From Pseudomonas sp. TH15 (GTDB lineage Bacteria > Pseudomonadota > Gammaproteobacteria > Pseudomonadales > Pseudomonadaceae), in NCBI RefSeq assembly GCF_016651105.1, contig NZ_JAEKEL010000001.1, positions 1,757,501 to 1,821,500 of the forward strand: a stretch of 64,000 nucleotides of DNA. Direction: 5' to 3'. The notes under the pieces are model-generated. The model was not told the origin of the DNA. It made no database searches and saw only the letters and a list, made by a program, of their open reading frames with translations. Shown here one piece after another: positions 21,799 through 29,432 of this stretch (the first letter of the stretch is position 1; every line of letters starts with the position of its first letter). Position numbers and translations under genes: made by a program.

Positions 21799-23139
21799 AT
21801 GTTCGATCCAGTCAACGAGCCGTCATTTCGTCTGGACGTAGCGGGCCTGCCCGACGCCTTTGAGGTCCTGGCCTTTACCGGTAATGAAGCCATCAGCGAG
21901 CCCTTCGCCTTCGACATTGATGTGTTGATCGAGGATGCGCAGCTGGATCTGGCCGGTCTGTTGCACCGCTCGGTGTTTTTGCATTTCGGCGCCTCGCGCA
22001 ACGGTATTCACGGGCAACTGCACAGCGTTGTCCAGCAGGAGCATGGCCAGGGTTCGAGGCTCTGCCGGGCTCGACTCGGACCTAAACTGAACTGCCTCGA
22101 TCTGCGTTTCAGTCAGCGCGTTTTCAGTGCCTGCAGCGTGCCGCAAATTCTCGCGCAGGTGCTCAAGGAGCACGGCATCGCCGGGGCTCAGCGCCGCTTC
22201 GAACTGGTTGCCGACTATCCAGAGCTGACGTTTTGCACCCAGTACCGAGAGTCCGATCTGCAACTGCTGCAGCGCTTGTGTGCGCGCGCCGGCATTCATT
22301 ATCACTTCGAGCACCGCAGCGATGGCCATTGCCTGGTGTTCGGTGACGACCTCGCGCATCTGCCTCGCGCCGGGGTCGCGCGCTTTGATGACGAGGCCGA
22401 TCACGGCACACCGGCGGTGCGTCGATGGCGGTTGCAGGACGCGTTGCTGCCCGGCGCCCATGGCGCGCAACAGGCACGCAGGGCCGAGGGCGAATCCGCT
22501 GTGCCGAGCCTGCGCAGTGGACGATGGCTGCCGTTGGCCGGACATCCTTTCGCCGAATGCAATCGTGAGTGGTTGTTGTCGCGGGTTGAACATCATGCCG
22601 ACCTGTCCCTCGATCAACCGTACCGCAATCGGATTTTTGCTGTCCTGCAAAATGGCCCGTCTCTGGCAGGCAGCAGCCCTGTTCGGCCACGGATGCACAG
22701 TTTGCAACGCGCCTGGGTGGTCGCCGTTGACGAGCCGCGCCCGGATTGCTCACGGCCGGTGGCGGTGCAATTCGATTGGCTTTATCAGGGCGAAGGCGCC
22801 GCCGCCAGTCATTGTTGGCTGCCACTGGCGCCGGCATTGGCAGGCAAAGCGGTGCTGCGCGAAGGGGACGAAGTGGTGGTGAGTTTTCTTGAGGGCGACC
22901 CCGATCAGCCAGTGATCAGTGGTGTGTTGCAAGCGCCTGATGGCCCTCAGGACCCTGCGCAGGAGCCGATCGCGCTGCCGGAGCAGTTGCTCAGTGAAGG
23001 CTTGCCGCAACTGCTGAAATCCGCTCCGCCGCTGGTGCTGCTCTGCCTGATGCCCGGCGGCGGCAGCTTCAGCCATTGTCGGCAGGCGATTTGCAGTTGT
23101 CGGTTGGTCGGTGCGCTTGAACAGAGCGGCCGCGGATGA
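21799..23139 (+). CDS. vgrG: Short VgrG-like type VI secretion tip protein lacking the needle
   Basis: A 446-residue VgrG-related protein. The gp27-like base domain (FRLDVAGLPDAFEVLAFTGN, SFRQY-type CTQYRESDLQLLQRLCARAG, HYHFEH) and the gp5 OB-fold (DEVVVSFLEGDPDQPVISGV, about 350-385) are recognisable. The protein then stops after a Pro-rich stretch and a Cys-rich tail (PGGGSFSHCRQAICSCR). The beta-helical needle that normally follows the OB-fold, and brings VgrGs to 600 residues or more, is absent. Its stop overlaps the next ATG by 4 bases, so it is coupled to a DUF4123 gene. No PAAR, Hcp or baseplate gene lies in the window. It may be a working specialised tip or a degenerate orphan. Confidence 0.82.
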   Translation: MFDPVNEPSFRLDVAGLPDAFEVLAFTGNEAISEPFAFDIDVLIEDAQLDLAGLLHRSVFLHFGASRNGIHGQLHSVVQQEHGQGSRLCRARLGPKLNCLDLRFSQRVFSACSVPQILAQVLKEHGIAGAQRRFELVADYPELTFCTQYRESDLQLLQRLCARAGIHYHFEHRSDGHCLVFGDDLAHLPRAGVARFDDEADHGTPAVRRWRLQDALLPGAHGAQQARRAEGESAVPSLRSGRWLPLAGHPFAECNREWLLSRVEHHADLSLDQPYRNRIFAVLQNGPSLAGSSPVRPRMHSLQRAWVVAVDEPRPDCSRPVAVQFDWLYQGEGAAASHCWLPLAPALAGKAVLREGDEVVVSFLEGDPDQPVISGVLQAPDGPQDPAQEPIALPEQLLSEGLPQLLKSAPPLVLLCLMPGGGSFSHCRQAICSCRLVGALEQSGRG

Positions 23140-23930
23140 GTGACGTAATGTTTGACCCGATGTCGCCTTGGCTGCTGCTGGATGTTCAGGACGCGCCGCA
23201 GGCGCTGAAGGTGTTACGGCAGACGTTCGCCGGGCTTCGGCATTTCTGGCTGTTCGATAGCACCGAATTTCAAGGGGTGCGAGAGCAGGGGCCGTTATTG
23301 ATCGAACTGCACGAAAGCGAGGCGCTGCAAGCGTTGTGTCAACGCGAGCCGCAGGTCTGGCGCGGCTTGTTGCTGGACAGTACGGCCTCGACGCCGACGC
23401 TGCTGGCGCATTTGCGGCGCATGCTCACCGTCTCGTTCGGCCTGCACCACCGAGCCATGCTCGGCTACTACAACCGGCAGACGGCGAGCTATTTTTTCGA
23501 CGCCTGTGATGCCCGGGAGTTGAGCCGCTGGCTCGGACCGATCAGCCAGTTGCGCTGGTACGGTGGCACCTGGGCGGATCGGGCGATCGGCAGTCAGGGC
23601 TGGCAGCAACTGCGTAATCCCGGTTTGGCCGTCGCACCGCTGGCGGTTGAAGAAAACCTCACGGGGCGGCAACGCGAGCGCCTGCAAACCTGTTTGCTGG
23701 AGCAGCATATCTGGCGTTGGTGCCAATCGTTTGGAACCGAGTATGCAGCGCTGTCCTCCCATGTTCAGCAAGGGCTGGCGCTGGGTTTCAGCGATCGCCA
23801 CGTGCTCGATGACTGGTTGTGGCTACGCTTGCTGCACCCGTGGGCGGTGCTGGTGCCGCCGCCTGTGGGACTGACCCAGCAGGCCGGTCTTGAGCATGTA
23901 CGGCGCCAATGGCAGAACGATCAACCCTGA
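23136..23930 (+). CDS. DUF4123 type VI effector-adaptor family protein
   Basis: A 264-residue protein of the DUF4123 family, chaperones (TEC/Tap) that load effectors onto VgrG. The N-terminal lobe (LLLDVQDAPQALKVLRQTF, then GPLLIELHESEALQAL) and the central HLRRMLTVSFGLHHRAMLGYYNRQTASYFF region are typical. The start overlaps the vgrG stop (ATGA). An effector gene should follow, but the next gene encodes an exported lipoprotein hydrolase, so the cognate cargo is not obvious. Confidence 0.83.
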   Translation: MSDVMFDPMSPWLLLDVQDAPQALKVLRQTFAGLRHFWLFDSTEFQGVREQGPLLIELHESEALQALCQREPQVWRGLLLDSTASTPTLLAHLRRMLTVSFGLHHRAMLGYYNRQTASYFFDACDARELSRWLGPISQLRWYGGTWADRAIGSQGWQQLRNPGLAVAPLAVEENLTGRQRERLQTCLLEQHIWRWCQSFGTEYAALSSHVQQGLALGFSDRHVLDDWLWLRLLHPWAVLVPPPVGLTQQAGLEHVRRQWQNDQP

Positions 23931-23948
23931 AACAGAGGTGCGGTATCT

Positions 23949-24824
23949 ATGGCTCGTACGCTTGGGCAATGCATTGGCGCACTGATCGGTGCCGTTCTGC
24001 TATTGGGGCTTGGTGGTTGTTCTCCGGTGAAAATGCTCAACGCGTTGACCCCCGACGGCACCTTCGACAAGACCGAAGGCATTGCTTATGGAAGTGATGC
24101 ACGGCAGAAGCTCGATGTGTATGTGCCCCGGCACGCGGTGGAAAACGCTCCGGTGGTGGTGTTTTTCTATGGTGGCAGTTGGAACAGCGGCTCTCGCAGC
24201 GATTACAGCTTTGTCGGCGAAGCGCTGGCGTCCCGTGGGATTGTCGCGGTGCTGGCGGACTATCGGTTGTATCCGCAGGTGCGCTATCCGCTGTTTCTCG
24301 AAGACAGTGCGCGAGCCGTGGCGTGGACCAAAACGCACATCGGCGAATACGCCGGCAACCCGCAACGTGTGTACCTGATGGGCCACAGTTCCGGGGCCTA
24401 CAACGTCGCGATGTTGGCGCTGGAGCCGCAATTGCTGGGGGCCGTGGGGATGTCGCCACATGATCTGAGTGGCTGGATCGGTCTCGCCGGGCCGTATGAC
24501 TTCCTGCCGATCAAGAATCCCGAGGTGCGCCCGGTGTTTTTCTGGCCGGACTCACCGCCACAATCCCAACCGATCAATCACGTCAGTCGCGGCGCGCCGC
24601 CAGCCTTGTTGATGGCGTCGAGGGACGATGACGTGGTCAACCCAACCCGCAACACTGGCGGTCTGGCGAGCAAACTGCGCGCCGCCGGGGTGCCGGTTCA
24701 GGACCTGTACTATTCGCGCACCAGCCACGCCACGCTGGTGGCGACGCTGTCCCGGCCTATGCGCCGATTGGCGCCTGTGCTCGATGAGGTGACGTCCTTC
24801 GTCAATGCCACGCCAACTCAGTGA
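23949..24824 (+). CDS. Lipoprotein alpha/beta hydrolase (esterase-like)
   Basis: A 291-residue predicted lipoprotein with lipobox LGLGGC (lipidated C24). The alpha/beta-hydrolase fold shows the oxyanion region VFFYGGSWNSGSRSDY, nucleophile elbow GHSSGAY (S147), an acidic segment SRDDDVVNPT and a late His in SRTSHATL. This resembles the carboxylesterase/BD-FAE group; the natural substrate is unknown. It begins 18 bases after the DUF4123 gene and may belong to that operon as immunity protein, effector or unrelated enzyme. Its last 7 bases overlap the tail of the convergent MATE gene. Confidence 0.84.
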   Translation: MARTLGQCIGALIGAVLLLGLGGCSPVKMLNALTPDGTFDKTEGIAYGSDARQKLDVYVPRHAVENAPVVVFFYGGSWNSGSRSDYSFVGEALASRGIVAVLADYRLYPQVRYPLFLEDSARAVAWTKTHIGEYAGNPQRVYLMGHSSGAYNVAMLALEPQLLGAVGMSPHDLSGWIGLAGPYDFLPIKNPEVRPVFFWPDSPPQSQPINHVSRGAPPALLMASRDDDVVNPTRNTGGLASKLRAAGVPVQDLYYSRTSHATLVATLSRPMRRLAPVLDEVTSFVNATPTQ

Positions 24825-26167
24825 GCGCGACCGGCAAACCAGCCGTCGTTCTGGCGCAAGTACCAGGCAAAGGCGCCGAGGGTCAGGCTGCGCAGTACCA
24901 TAAACAACAGGAATGTTATCCACAGCCCGTGGTTGCCCAGACCTTGTAGCGCCCAGGCGAACGGCAGCAACAGCAGCACCGTCAACAACATGCCATTGCG
25001 CATTTCCCGGGCCCGGGTGGCGCCGATAAACAGCCCGTCCAGCAAGTAGCTCCAGACCGCGAGCAGCGGCAGGGCGGCGAGGTAGGGCAGGTAGATGAAT
25101 GCGGTGTCACGCACGCTCTGGATGTTGGTCTGCATCTCGATGAACAAATGCCCGGCAAACAGAAACAGTGCGGCAAAGCCCAGACTTGCCAACAACGACC
25201 AACCGGTGGCTACCACCAATGAACGGCGCAGAGATTGTCGATCGCCAGCGCCGATGGCGTGGCCGCACAGGGCTTCCACCGCATGGGCGAGGCCATCGAG
25301 GGCGTGGGCGGTCAGCAGCAAACCATTGAGCAGCAGCGCATTGGCGGCGACCGTGGCATCACCCAGCCGCGCACCTTGCACGGTAATCAGGAAAAACACC
25401 GATTGCAGCGCCAGGCTACGGATGAAAATATCGCGGTTGACCGCCAGCAGCGGGCGCCAGCTCTGCCATAGCGCGAGGGCGGCCCAGGCGATGTGGCCCG
25501 GATAGGCGCGCAGGGCTTTGCGGGTCATGAACAGGCCGATCAGGGCGCCGGTCCATTCGGCGATCACCGACGCTCGGGCCGCGCCGACCACGCCCCAATC
25601 GAGCCCGAGGACGAACCACAGGTTCAGCGCGATGTTCACCAGGTTGGTGCTCAGCAGAATCGCCAGCGGTGCCCGGGCGTTCTGGGTACCGAGGAACCAG
25701 CCCACCAGCGCATAACTGGCCAGCGCCGCGGGCAGGCCGAACAGTCGGGTGTGGAAAAATTCGCGGGTCAGTTGATCCAGTTCTGCCGAGGGTTGCATGA
25801 AGTGCAGCGCCACGCCGCTCAACGGAACCCCCAAAGTGCCGAGCACCAGCGCCAGTCCCATCGCCAGCAGCAAGCCTTGCAACAGAATCTGCCGCAACGC
25901 CGCCCCATCGCTGCGCCCGGCAGCTTGCGCGGCAAACCCGGTGGTGCCCATGCGCAGAAAGCCCATGGCCCAGGCCAGGAAGGTGTACAGGCTGGCGCCG
26001 ACCGCCACGGCGCCCAGTTGATGGGCGTGGGGCAAGTGCCCGATGACGGTACTGTCGACCAGCGCCACCAGCGGTACGGAAATGTTCGAGAGGATCATGG
26101 GCGCGGCGAGTGCCCAGACCTTGCGATGGGTCGGGCGGTCGCGCCAGTCGGCGATCAGGTTGGACAT
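24818..26167 (-). CDS. MATE family efflux transporter (DinF-like)
   Basis: A 449-residue inner-membrane protein with about twelve transmembrane helices in two MatE repeats (VWALAAPMILSNISVPLVAL at the N-terminus; second repeat starting near NRDIFIRSLALQS). MATE proteins export cationic drugs, organic compounds or toxic metabolites in exchange for H+ or Na+; DinF-group members are linked to oxidative stress tolerance. The ATG at 26165-26167 (MSNLIADWRDRPTHRK) follows a purine-rich site; upstream in-frame sequence lies in a REP element. Substrate cannot be assigned. Confidence 0.9.
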   Translation of the reverse strand: MSNLIADWRDRPTHRKVWALAAPMILSNISVPLVALVDSTVIGHLPHAHQLGAVAVGASLYTFLAWAMGFLRMGTTGFAAQAAGRSDGAALRQILLQGLLLAMGLALVLGTLGVPLSGVALHFMQPSAELDQLTREFFHTRLFGLPAALASYALVGWFLGTQNARAPLAILLSTNLVNIALNLWFVLGLDWGVVGAARASVIAEWTGALIGLFMTRKALRAYPGHIAWAALALWQSWRPLLAVNRDIFIRSLALQSVFFLITVQGARLGDATVAANALLLNGLLLTAHALDGLAHAVEALCGHAIGAGDRQSLRRSLVVATGWSLLASLGFAALFLFAGHLFIEMQTNIQSVRDTAFIYLPYLAALPLLAVWSYLLDGLFIGATRAREMRNGMLLTVLLLLPFAWALQGLGNHGLWITFLLFMVLRSLTLGAFAWYLRQNDGWFAGRAH

Positions 26168-26225
26168 GCGGGCTCCTTGGGGAGCGGGCATTGTAGCGGT
26201 ACATCTGAATGTGCTGCGATCCAAT

Positions 26226-26315
26226 ATGGGAGCGGGCTTGCTCGCGAAGACGGACTGACATTCAACATTTACGTCGCCTGACACACCGCTTTAGCGAGCA
26301 AGCCCGCTCCCACAG
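26226..26315. repeat. Paired REP element (GTGGGAGCGGGCTTGCTCGC type)
   Basis: Inverted arms TGGGAGCGGGCTTGCTCGCG and its complement lie between the MATE gene and the small membrane protein gene. Confidence 0.88.
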
Positions 26316-26329
26316 GGTTATGGGCTGTC

Positions 26330-26623
26330 TTAATGAATAATCCAGCTCAACAACCAAAGCCCCAGCAGCAACCAGATAATCCCGGCGATGATCGACGCAT
26401 TCATGAACGCCCGAATCGCCGACCACAACAGCATCAACCCGATGATTAGCGCGATGATGCTGATGATCGACGTGTCCATGCCCAGCGCCCGGGACAGCCC
26501 TTCGACAAAATTACCGCCCGCATGGCTCAGGATATTGAACAGGCCACTGAGGCCGTCGACGATAAAACGGATGACAGAACCGAGTGCCTGGCCGAGCCAT
26601 TCGAAAAAACTTTCTACCTGCAT
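26330..26623 (-). CDS. Small membrane protein of unknown function
   Basis: A 97-residue hypothetical protein. The first half (QVESFFEWLGQALGSVIRFIVDGLSGLFNIL) is amphipathic; the second half has two transmembrane helices (SIISIIALIIGLMLLWSAIRA and SIIAGIIWLLLGLWLLSWII). The ATG at 26621-26623 was preferred over in-frame codons further upstream because it gives a compact protein with a plausible site ahead of it. I recognise no family. Flanked by REP elements on both sides. Confidence 0.68.
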   Translation of the reverse strand: MQVESFFEWLGQALGSVIRFIVDGLSGLFNILSHAGGNFVEGLSRALGMDTSIISIIALIIGLMLLWSAIRAFMNASIIAGIIWLLLGLWLLSWIIH

Positions 26624-26710
26624 GTGGGTGTCCTGATGAAAGAGCTGAGCCTTGGGCCACAACGCAGGTGGCCGAGTTCCCTGCATGATAGAAGGTTTGC
26701 GCCAATCCTG

Positions 26711-26800
26711 TGTGGGAGCGAGCCTGCTCGCGAAGGCGTTGTGTCAGTGACATCAATGGTTGATGACGCACCGCATTCGCGAGCAGGCTCGCTCCCACAT
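26711..26800. repeat. Paired REP element (GTGGGAGCGAGCCTGCTCGC type)
   Basis: Inverted arms TGTGGGAGCGAGCCTGCTCG and its complement enclose about 45 bases between the small membrane protein gene and the MazG-like gene. Confidence 0.88.
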
Positions 26801-26866
26801 GAGATCACCTGCGCTGCTTGCCTTTGGTGGACTTCCCCCGAAGCTATACGCCTTCAGGAGAGCCCG

Positions 26867-27169
26867 ATGAACCTTGTTGAACTGACCGAACGCCTGCACG
26901 CCATCCGTGACCGCAATGACTGGCGGCAATTTCACAGCCCGAAAAACCTGGCCATGGCCGCGAGCGTGGAAATGTCCGAGCTGGTGGAGATCTTCCAGTG
27001 GCTGACCGAAGACCAGTCGCGGCAATTGCCGGCAGACAAACTCGCCCACGCCGGGCAGGAAGTCGGTGACATCGTGCTCTATCTATTATTGCTGTGCAGC
27101 GAGTTGGGATTGGACATGAACGAAGTAGTGCGCAGCAAACTTGCGGACAGCGAACGGCGGTTCAGCTGA
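26867..27169 (+). CDS. MazG-like nucleotide pyrophosphohydrolase
   Basis: A 100-residue all-alpha NTP pyrophosphatase of the MazG/dCTPase type, likely cleaving non-canonical or excess (d)NTPs to monophosphates. Metal-binding acidic motifs are visible: AASVEMSELVEIFQW (ExxE) and QEVGDIVLYLLLL (ExxD). The start ATG follows AGGAG by 6 bases. The stop shares one base with the cmoM start (TGATG), so the genes are coupled. Substrate is not assignable. Confidence 0.88.
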   Translation: MNLVELTERLHAIRDRNDWRQFHSPKNLAMAASVEMSELVEIFQWLTEDQSRQLPADKLAHAGQEVGDIVLYLLLLCSELGLDMNEVVRSKLADSERRFS

Positions 27170-27918
27170 TGAGCGACCGTCATTTCGATCAGTTGGCGAC
27201 CCGGTTTGCCGAAAAAATCTACGGCGGGGCCAAAGGCGCGATTCGTCTGGCGGTGCTGCAAGCCGACCTGGCCGAAACCCTGCCGGACCGGCCGCTGCGC
27301 GTCCTGGACATCGGTGCCGGGCTTGGCCACATGTCGTTGTGGCTGGCCCAGCGCGGCCACGACGTCACCCTCGCCGAACCGGCCGCACCGATGCTCGAAG
27401 GCGCTCGCCAACGCTTCGCTGACGCAGGTCAGACGGCGACCTTCATTCAAGCGCCATGGCAGGAATTGCTCGGTCAACTCACCGAACCCTACGACCTGGT
27501 GCTGTGTCACGCCGTGCTGGAATGGCTGGCCGAACCCCACGCGATCCTGCCGGTATTGCATCAACTCACCACCAAGGACGGCTGGTTGTCCCTGGCGTTC
27601 TATAACCGCGATGCGTTGATCTACCGCAACCTGCTCAAGGGCCACTTCCGCAAAATGCGCAAGAACGACATGGCCGGCGAGAAGCAGAGCCTGACCCCGC
27701 AGCAGCCCCTCGATCCCCGGGAACTGGCGGCGCAACTTGAAGGTATGTGGCAGGTCGAAACCCAGAGCGGGGTGCGGGTTTTTCACGACTACATGCCGGT
27801 GGAGTTCCAGGCCCGCGCCGAATTGGTGGACTTGCTGGAAATGGAACTGGCCCACCGTCGTCACCCAAGCTTTGCCGGGCTTGGGCGTTACTTGCACTGG
27901 ATCTGTCGGCCGGTCTGA
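27169..27918 (+). CDS. cmoM: tRNA 5-carboxymethoxyuridine methyltransferase CmoM
   Basis: A 249-residue SAM-dependent methyltransferase of the SmtA/YecP group, which methylates 5-carboxymethoxyuridine at tRNA wobble position 34 to its methyl ester. The SAM motif LRVLDIGAGLGHMSLWLA (about 43-60), the DLVLCHAVLEWLAEP region and the C-terminal ARAELVDLLEMELAHR and RYLHWICRP are typical. The ATG overlaps the preceding stop by one base. Assignment rests on similarity to E. coli CmoM. Confidence 0.88.
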   Translation: MSDRHFDQLATRFAEKIYGGAKGAIRLAVLQADLAETLPDRPLRVLDIGAGLGHMSLWLAQRGHDVTLAEPAAPMLEGARQRFADAGQTATFIQAPWQELLGQLTEPYDLVLCHAVLEWLAEPHAILPVLHQLTTKDGWLSLAFYNRDALIYRNLLKGHFRKMRKNDMAGEKQSLTPQQPLDPRELAAQLEGMWQVETQSGVRVFHDYMPVEFQARAELVDLLEMELAHRRHPSFAGLGRYLHWICRPV

Positions 27919-27930
27919 TCGGAGAACGAA

Positions 27931-28545
27931 ATGAAAGCGCGTTCAGGATTACTGCTGATGTGCCTGGGTTTGGTGGCTTGCCAGGGCAGCAACCCTTATG
28001 TGGCGACGTCCAACCCCTTGCCGCCGGCGCCGCCACAAGCGGCGAATACCTTCGACCGCAGCGCCTACCCGGCGCCGCCTCGGGACTACGGGCGCTACCG
28101 CAGTTGGGCCTGGCTCAACGGGCAATTGCCACCGGGCTCGGCCTGGGCGGATTCGGCGCAAGTGGCCGAAGCGGTCAGCAACGCCCTCGACCAGCGCGGC
28201 TTGCGCCCGTTGCACGAAAACCGCCCGCCTGACTTGTTGGTCAGCGCCAACCTGCACCTGGAAACCCGTTTGCGTCAGGTTCAGGACGACGCCGGTTACT
28301 ACGGCGGCGGTTATGGCGGCTACAACCGATATGGCGGTGGTTACGGCATGTACGAAACCGTGCCGGTGGTTCGCACTTACCAGGAACAGGTTGTGGTGGT
28401 GCGTGTCGACCTGTTTGACGCTGGCACCGGTCAACCGGTCTGGAGCGCGAGCGCCGAAACCGCTAACCAGGGCAATCAAAGTCAGCGCGCCGATGCGATA
28501 CGGGAAGCTGTAGAAAAAGCGATGTCGGCGTATCCTCCTGGTTGA
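27931..28545 (+). CDS. DUF4136 lipoprotein (first of two)
   Basis: A 204-residue outer-membrane-type lipoprotein with lipobox LGLVAC (C17). After a Pro-rich spacer comes a DUF4136 domain: [26 protein letters not shown], and [17 protein letters not shown]. The Gly/Tyr-rich insert ([19 protein letters not shown]) lies mid-domain. Function unknown. It shares organisation and several motifs with the next gene, suggesting tandem duplication, and follows cmoM by 12 bases. Confidence 0.85.
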   Translation: MKARSGLLLMCLGLVACQGSNPYVATSNPLPPAPPQAANTFDRSAYPAPPRDYGRYRSWAWLNGQLPPGSAWADSAQVAEAVSNALDQRGLRPLHENRPPDLLVSANLHLETRLRQVQDDAGYYGGGYGGYNRYGGGYGMYETVPVVRTYQEQVVVVRVDLFDAGTGQPVWSASAETANQGNQSQRADAIREAVEKAMSAYPPG

Positions 28546-28587
28546 GAACAATTCCCATAGGTTCATCTCTTCAACCGGAGAACACGC

Positions 28588-29145
28588 ATGTTCCGCCGCC
28601 TCGCATTACTGGCCATGGCCGTGTTGCTCAGTGCCTGCGCCGCCCACCAGGTCAATCATGACTTCGATGCCAGCCGCGACTTCGCCGCTTATCGCAGTTG
28701 GAGCTGGAAAGAACCCGCCCTGCAATACCGCCCCGATGATCCACGGATCAAGAGCGACCTGACCGAACAGCGCATTCGCCAGGCCGTTGCCGATCAGTTG
28801 GATCAGCGCGGCTTGCGTCCGGTCGCCGCGGGCAGCAAAGGTGATGTGAACGTGCAGGCCTACCTGATCATCGAAGACCGTCAGCAACAGGTGACTACCA
28901 ACTACGGCGGCGGTTGGGGTAGCCCATGGAACGGCTACTGGGCCGCGCCGATGTACAACGAAACCCGCAACATCACCTACAAAGTGGCAACCATCCAGAT
29001 CGACCTGCTCGATGGCAAGGACGGCAAACTGGTGTGGCGTGGCAGCGACGAGCAAATGCTCAGCAGCACGCCCAACCCGGCCGATCGCAGCAACGCCATC
29101 CGCGAAACCGTCACCCGCATTCTCTCCAACTACCCGCCACGCTAA
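28588..29145 (+). CDS. DUF4136 lipoprotein (second of two)
   Basis: A 185-residue lipoprotein with lipobox LLSAC (C17) and a DUF4136 domain ([51 protein letters not shown]). It is a paralogue of the gene just upstream: the DQRGLRP and C-terminal NAIRETVTRILSNYPP blocks align with DQRGLRP and [16 protein letters not shown] there. An AACCGGAG site precedes the ATG. Function unknown, probably cell envelope. Confidence 0.85.
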   Translation: MFRRLALLAMAVLLSACAAHQVNHDFDASRDFAAYRSWSWKEPALQYRPDDPRIKSDLTEQRIRQAVADQLDQRGLRPVAAGSKGDVNVQAYLIIEDRQQQVTTNYGGGWGSPWNGYWAAPMYNETRNITYKVATIQIDLLDGKDGKLVWRGSDEQMLSSTPNPADRSNAIRETVTRILSNYPPR

Positions 29146-29432
29146 CACCCGTAGGAGCTGCCGCAGGCTGCGATCTGTTGATGTTGTTTTAAAGACAACA
29201 GCAAAAGATCGCAGCCTGCGGCAGCGCCTACAGGTCAAAAAACGCCGTTCCCTTGCAGGAGCCGAGCTTGCTCGCGATGACGGCGGCACTCCGCCATCGC
29301 GGGCAAGGCCGTTCCCACAGTTTTTGAGTTGTTCAGAAGATTTGTGTTGATGGCTGGCGTGTTGCCAGCAGTTAGCCCCGGGCGCGTCTACACTCAGTTG
29401 CATCAATGGAGGTCACGGCAAAGGAGTGCGCC
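29146..29432. repeat. Gap with two REP elements upstream of tadG
   Basis: A paired element of the AGGAGCTGCCGCAGGCTGCG type spans 29151-29233, and a degenerate pair of the GAGCTTGCTCGC type spans about 29253-29320. The remaining 110 bases before tadG should hold its promoter; I identify no box with confidence. Confidence 0.75.

Noticed and set aside
21799..24824. A complete type VI secretion cluster
   Set aside because: Only VgrG-like and DUF4123 genes are present; no Tss structural genes, Hcp, ClpV or PAAR in the window.
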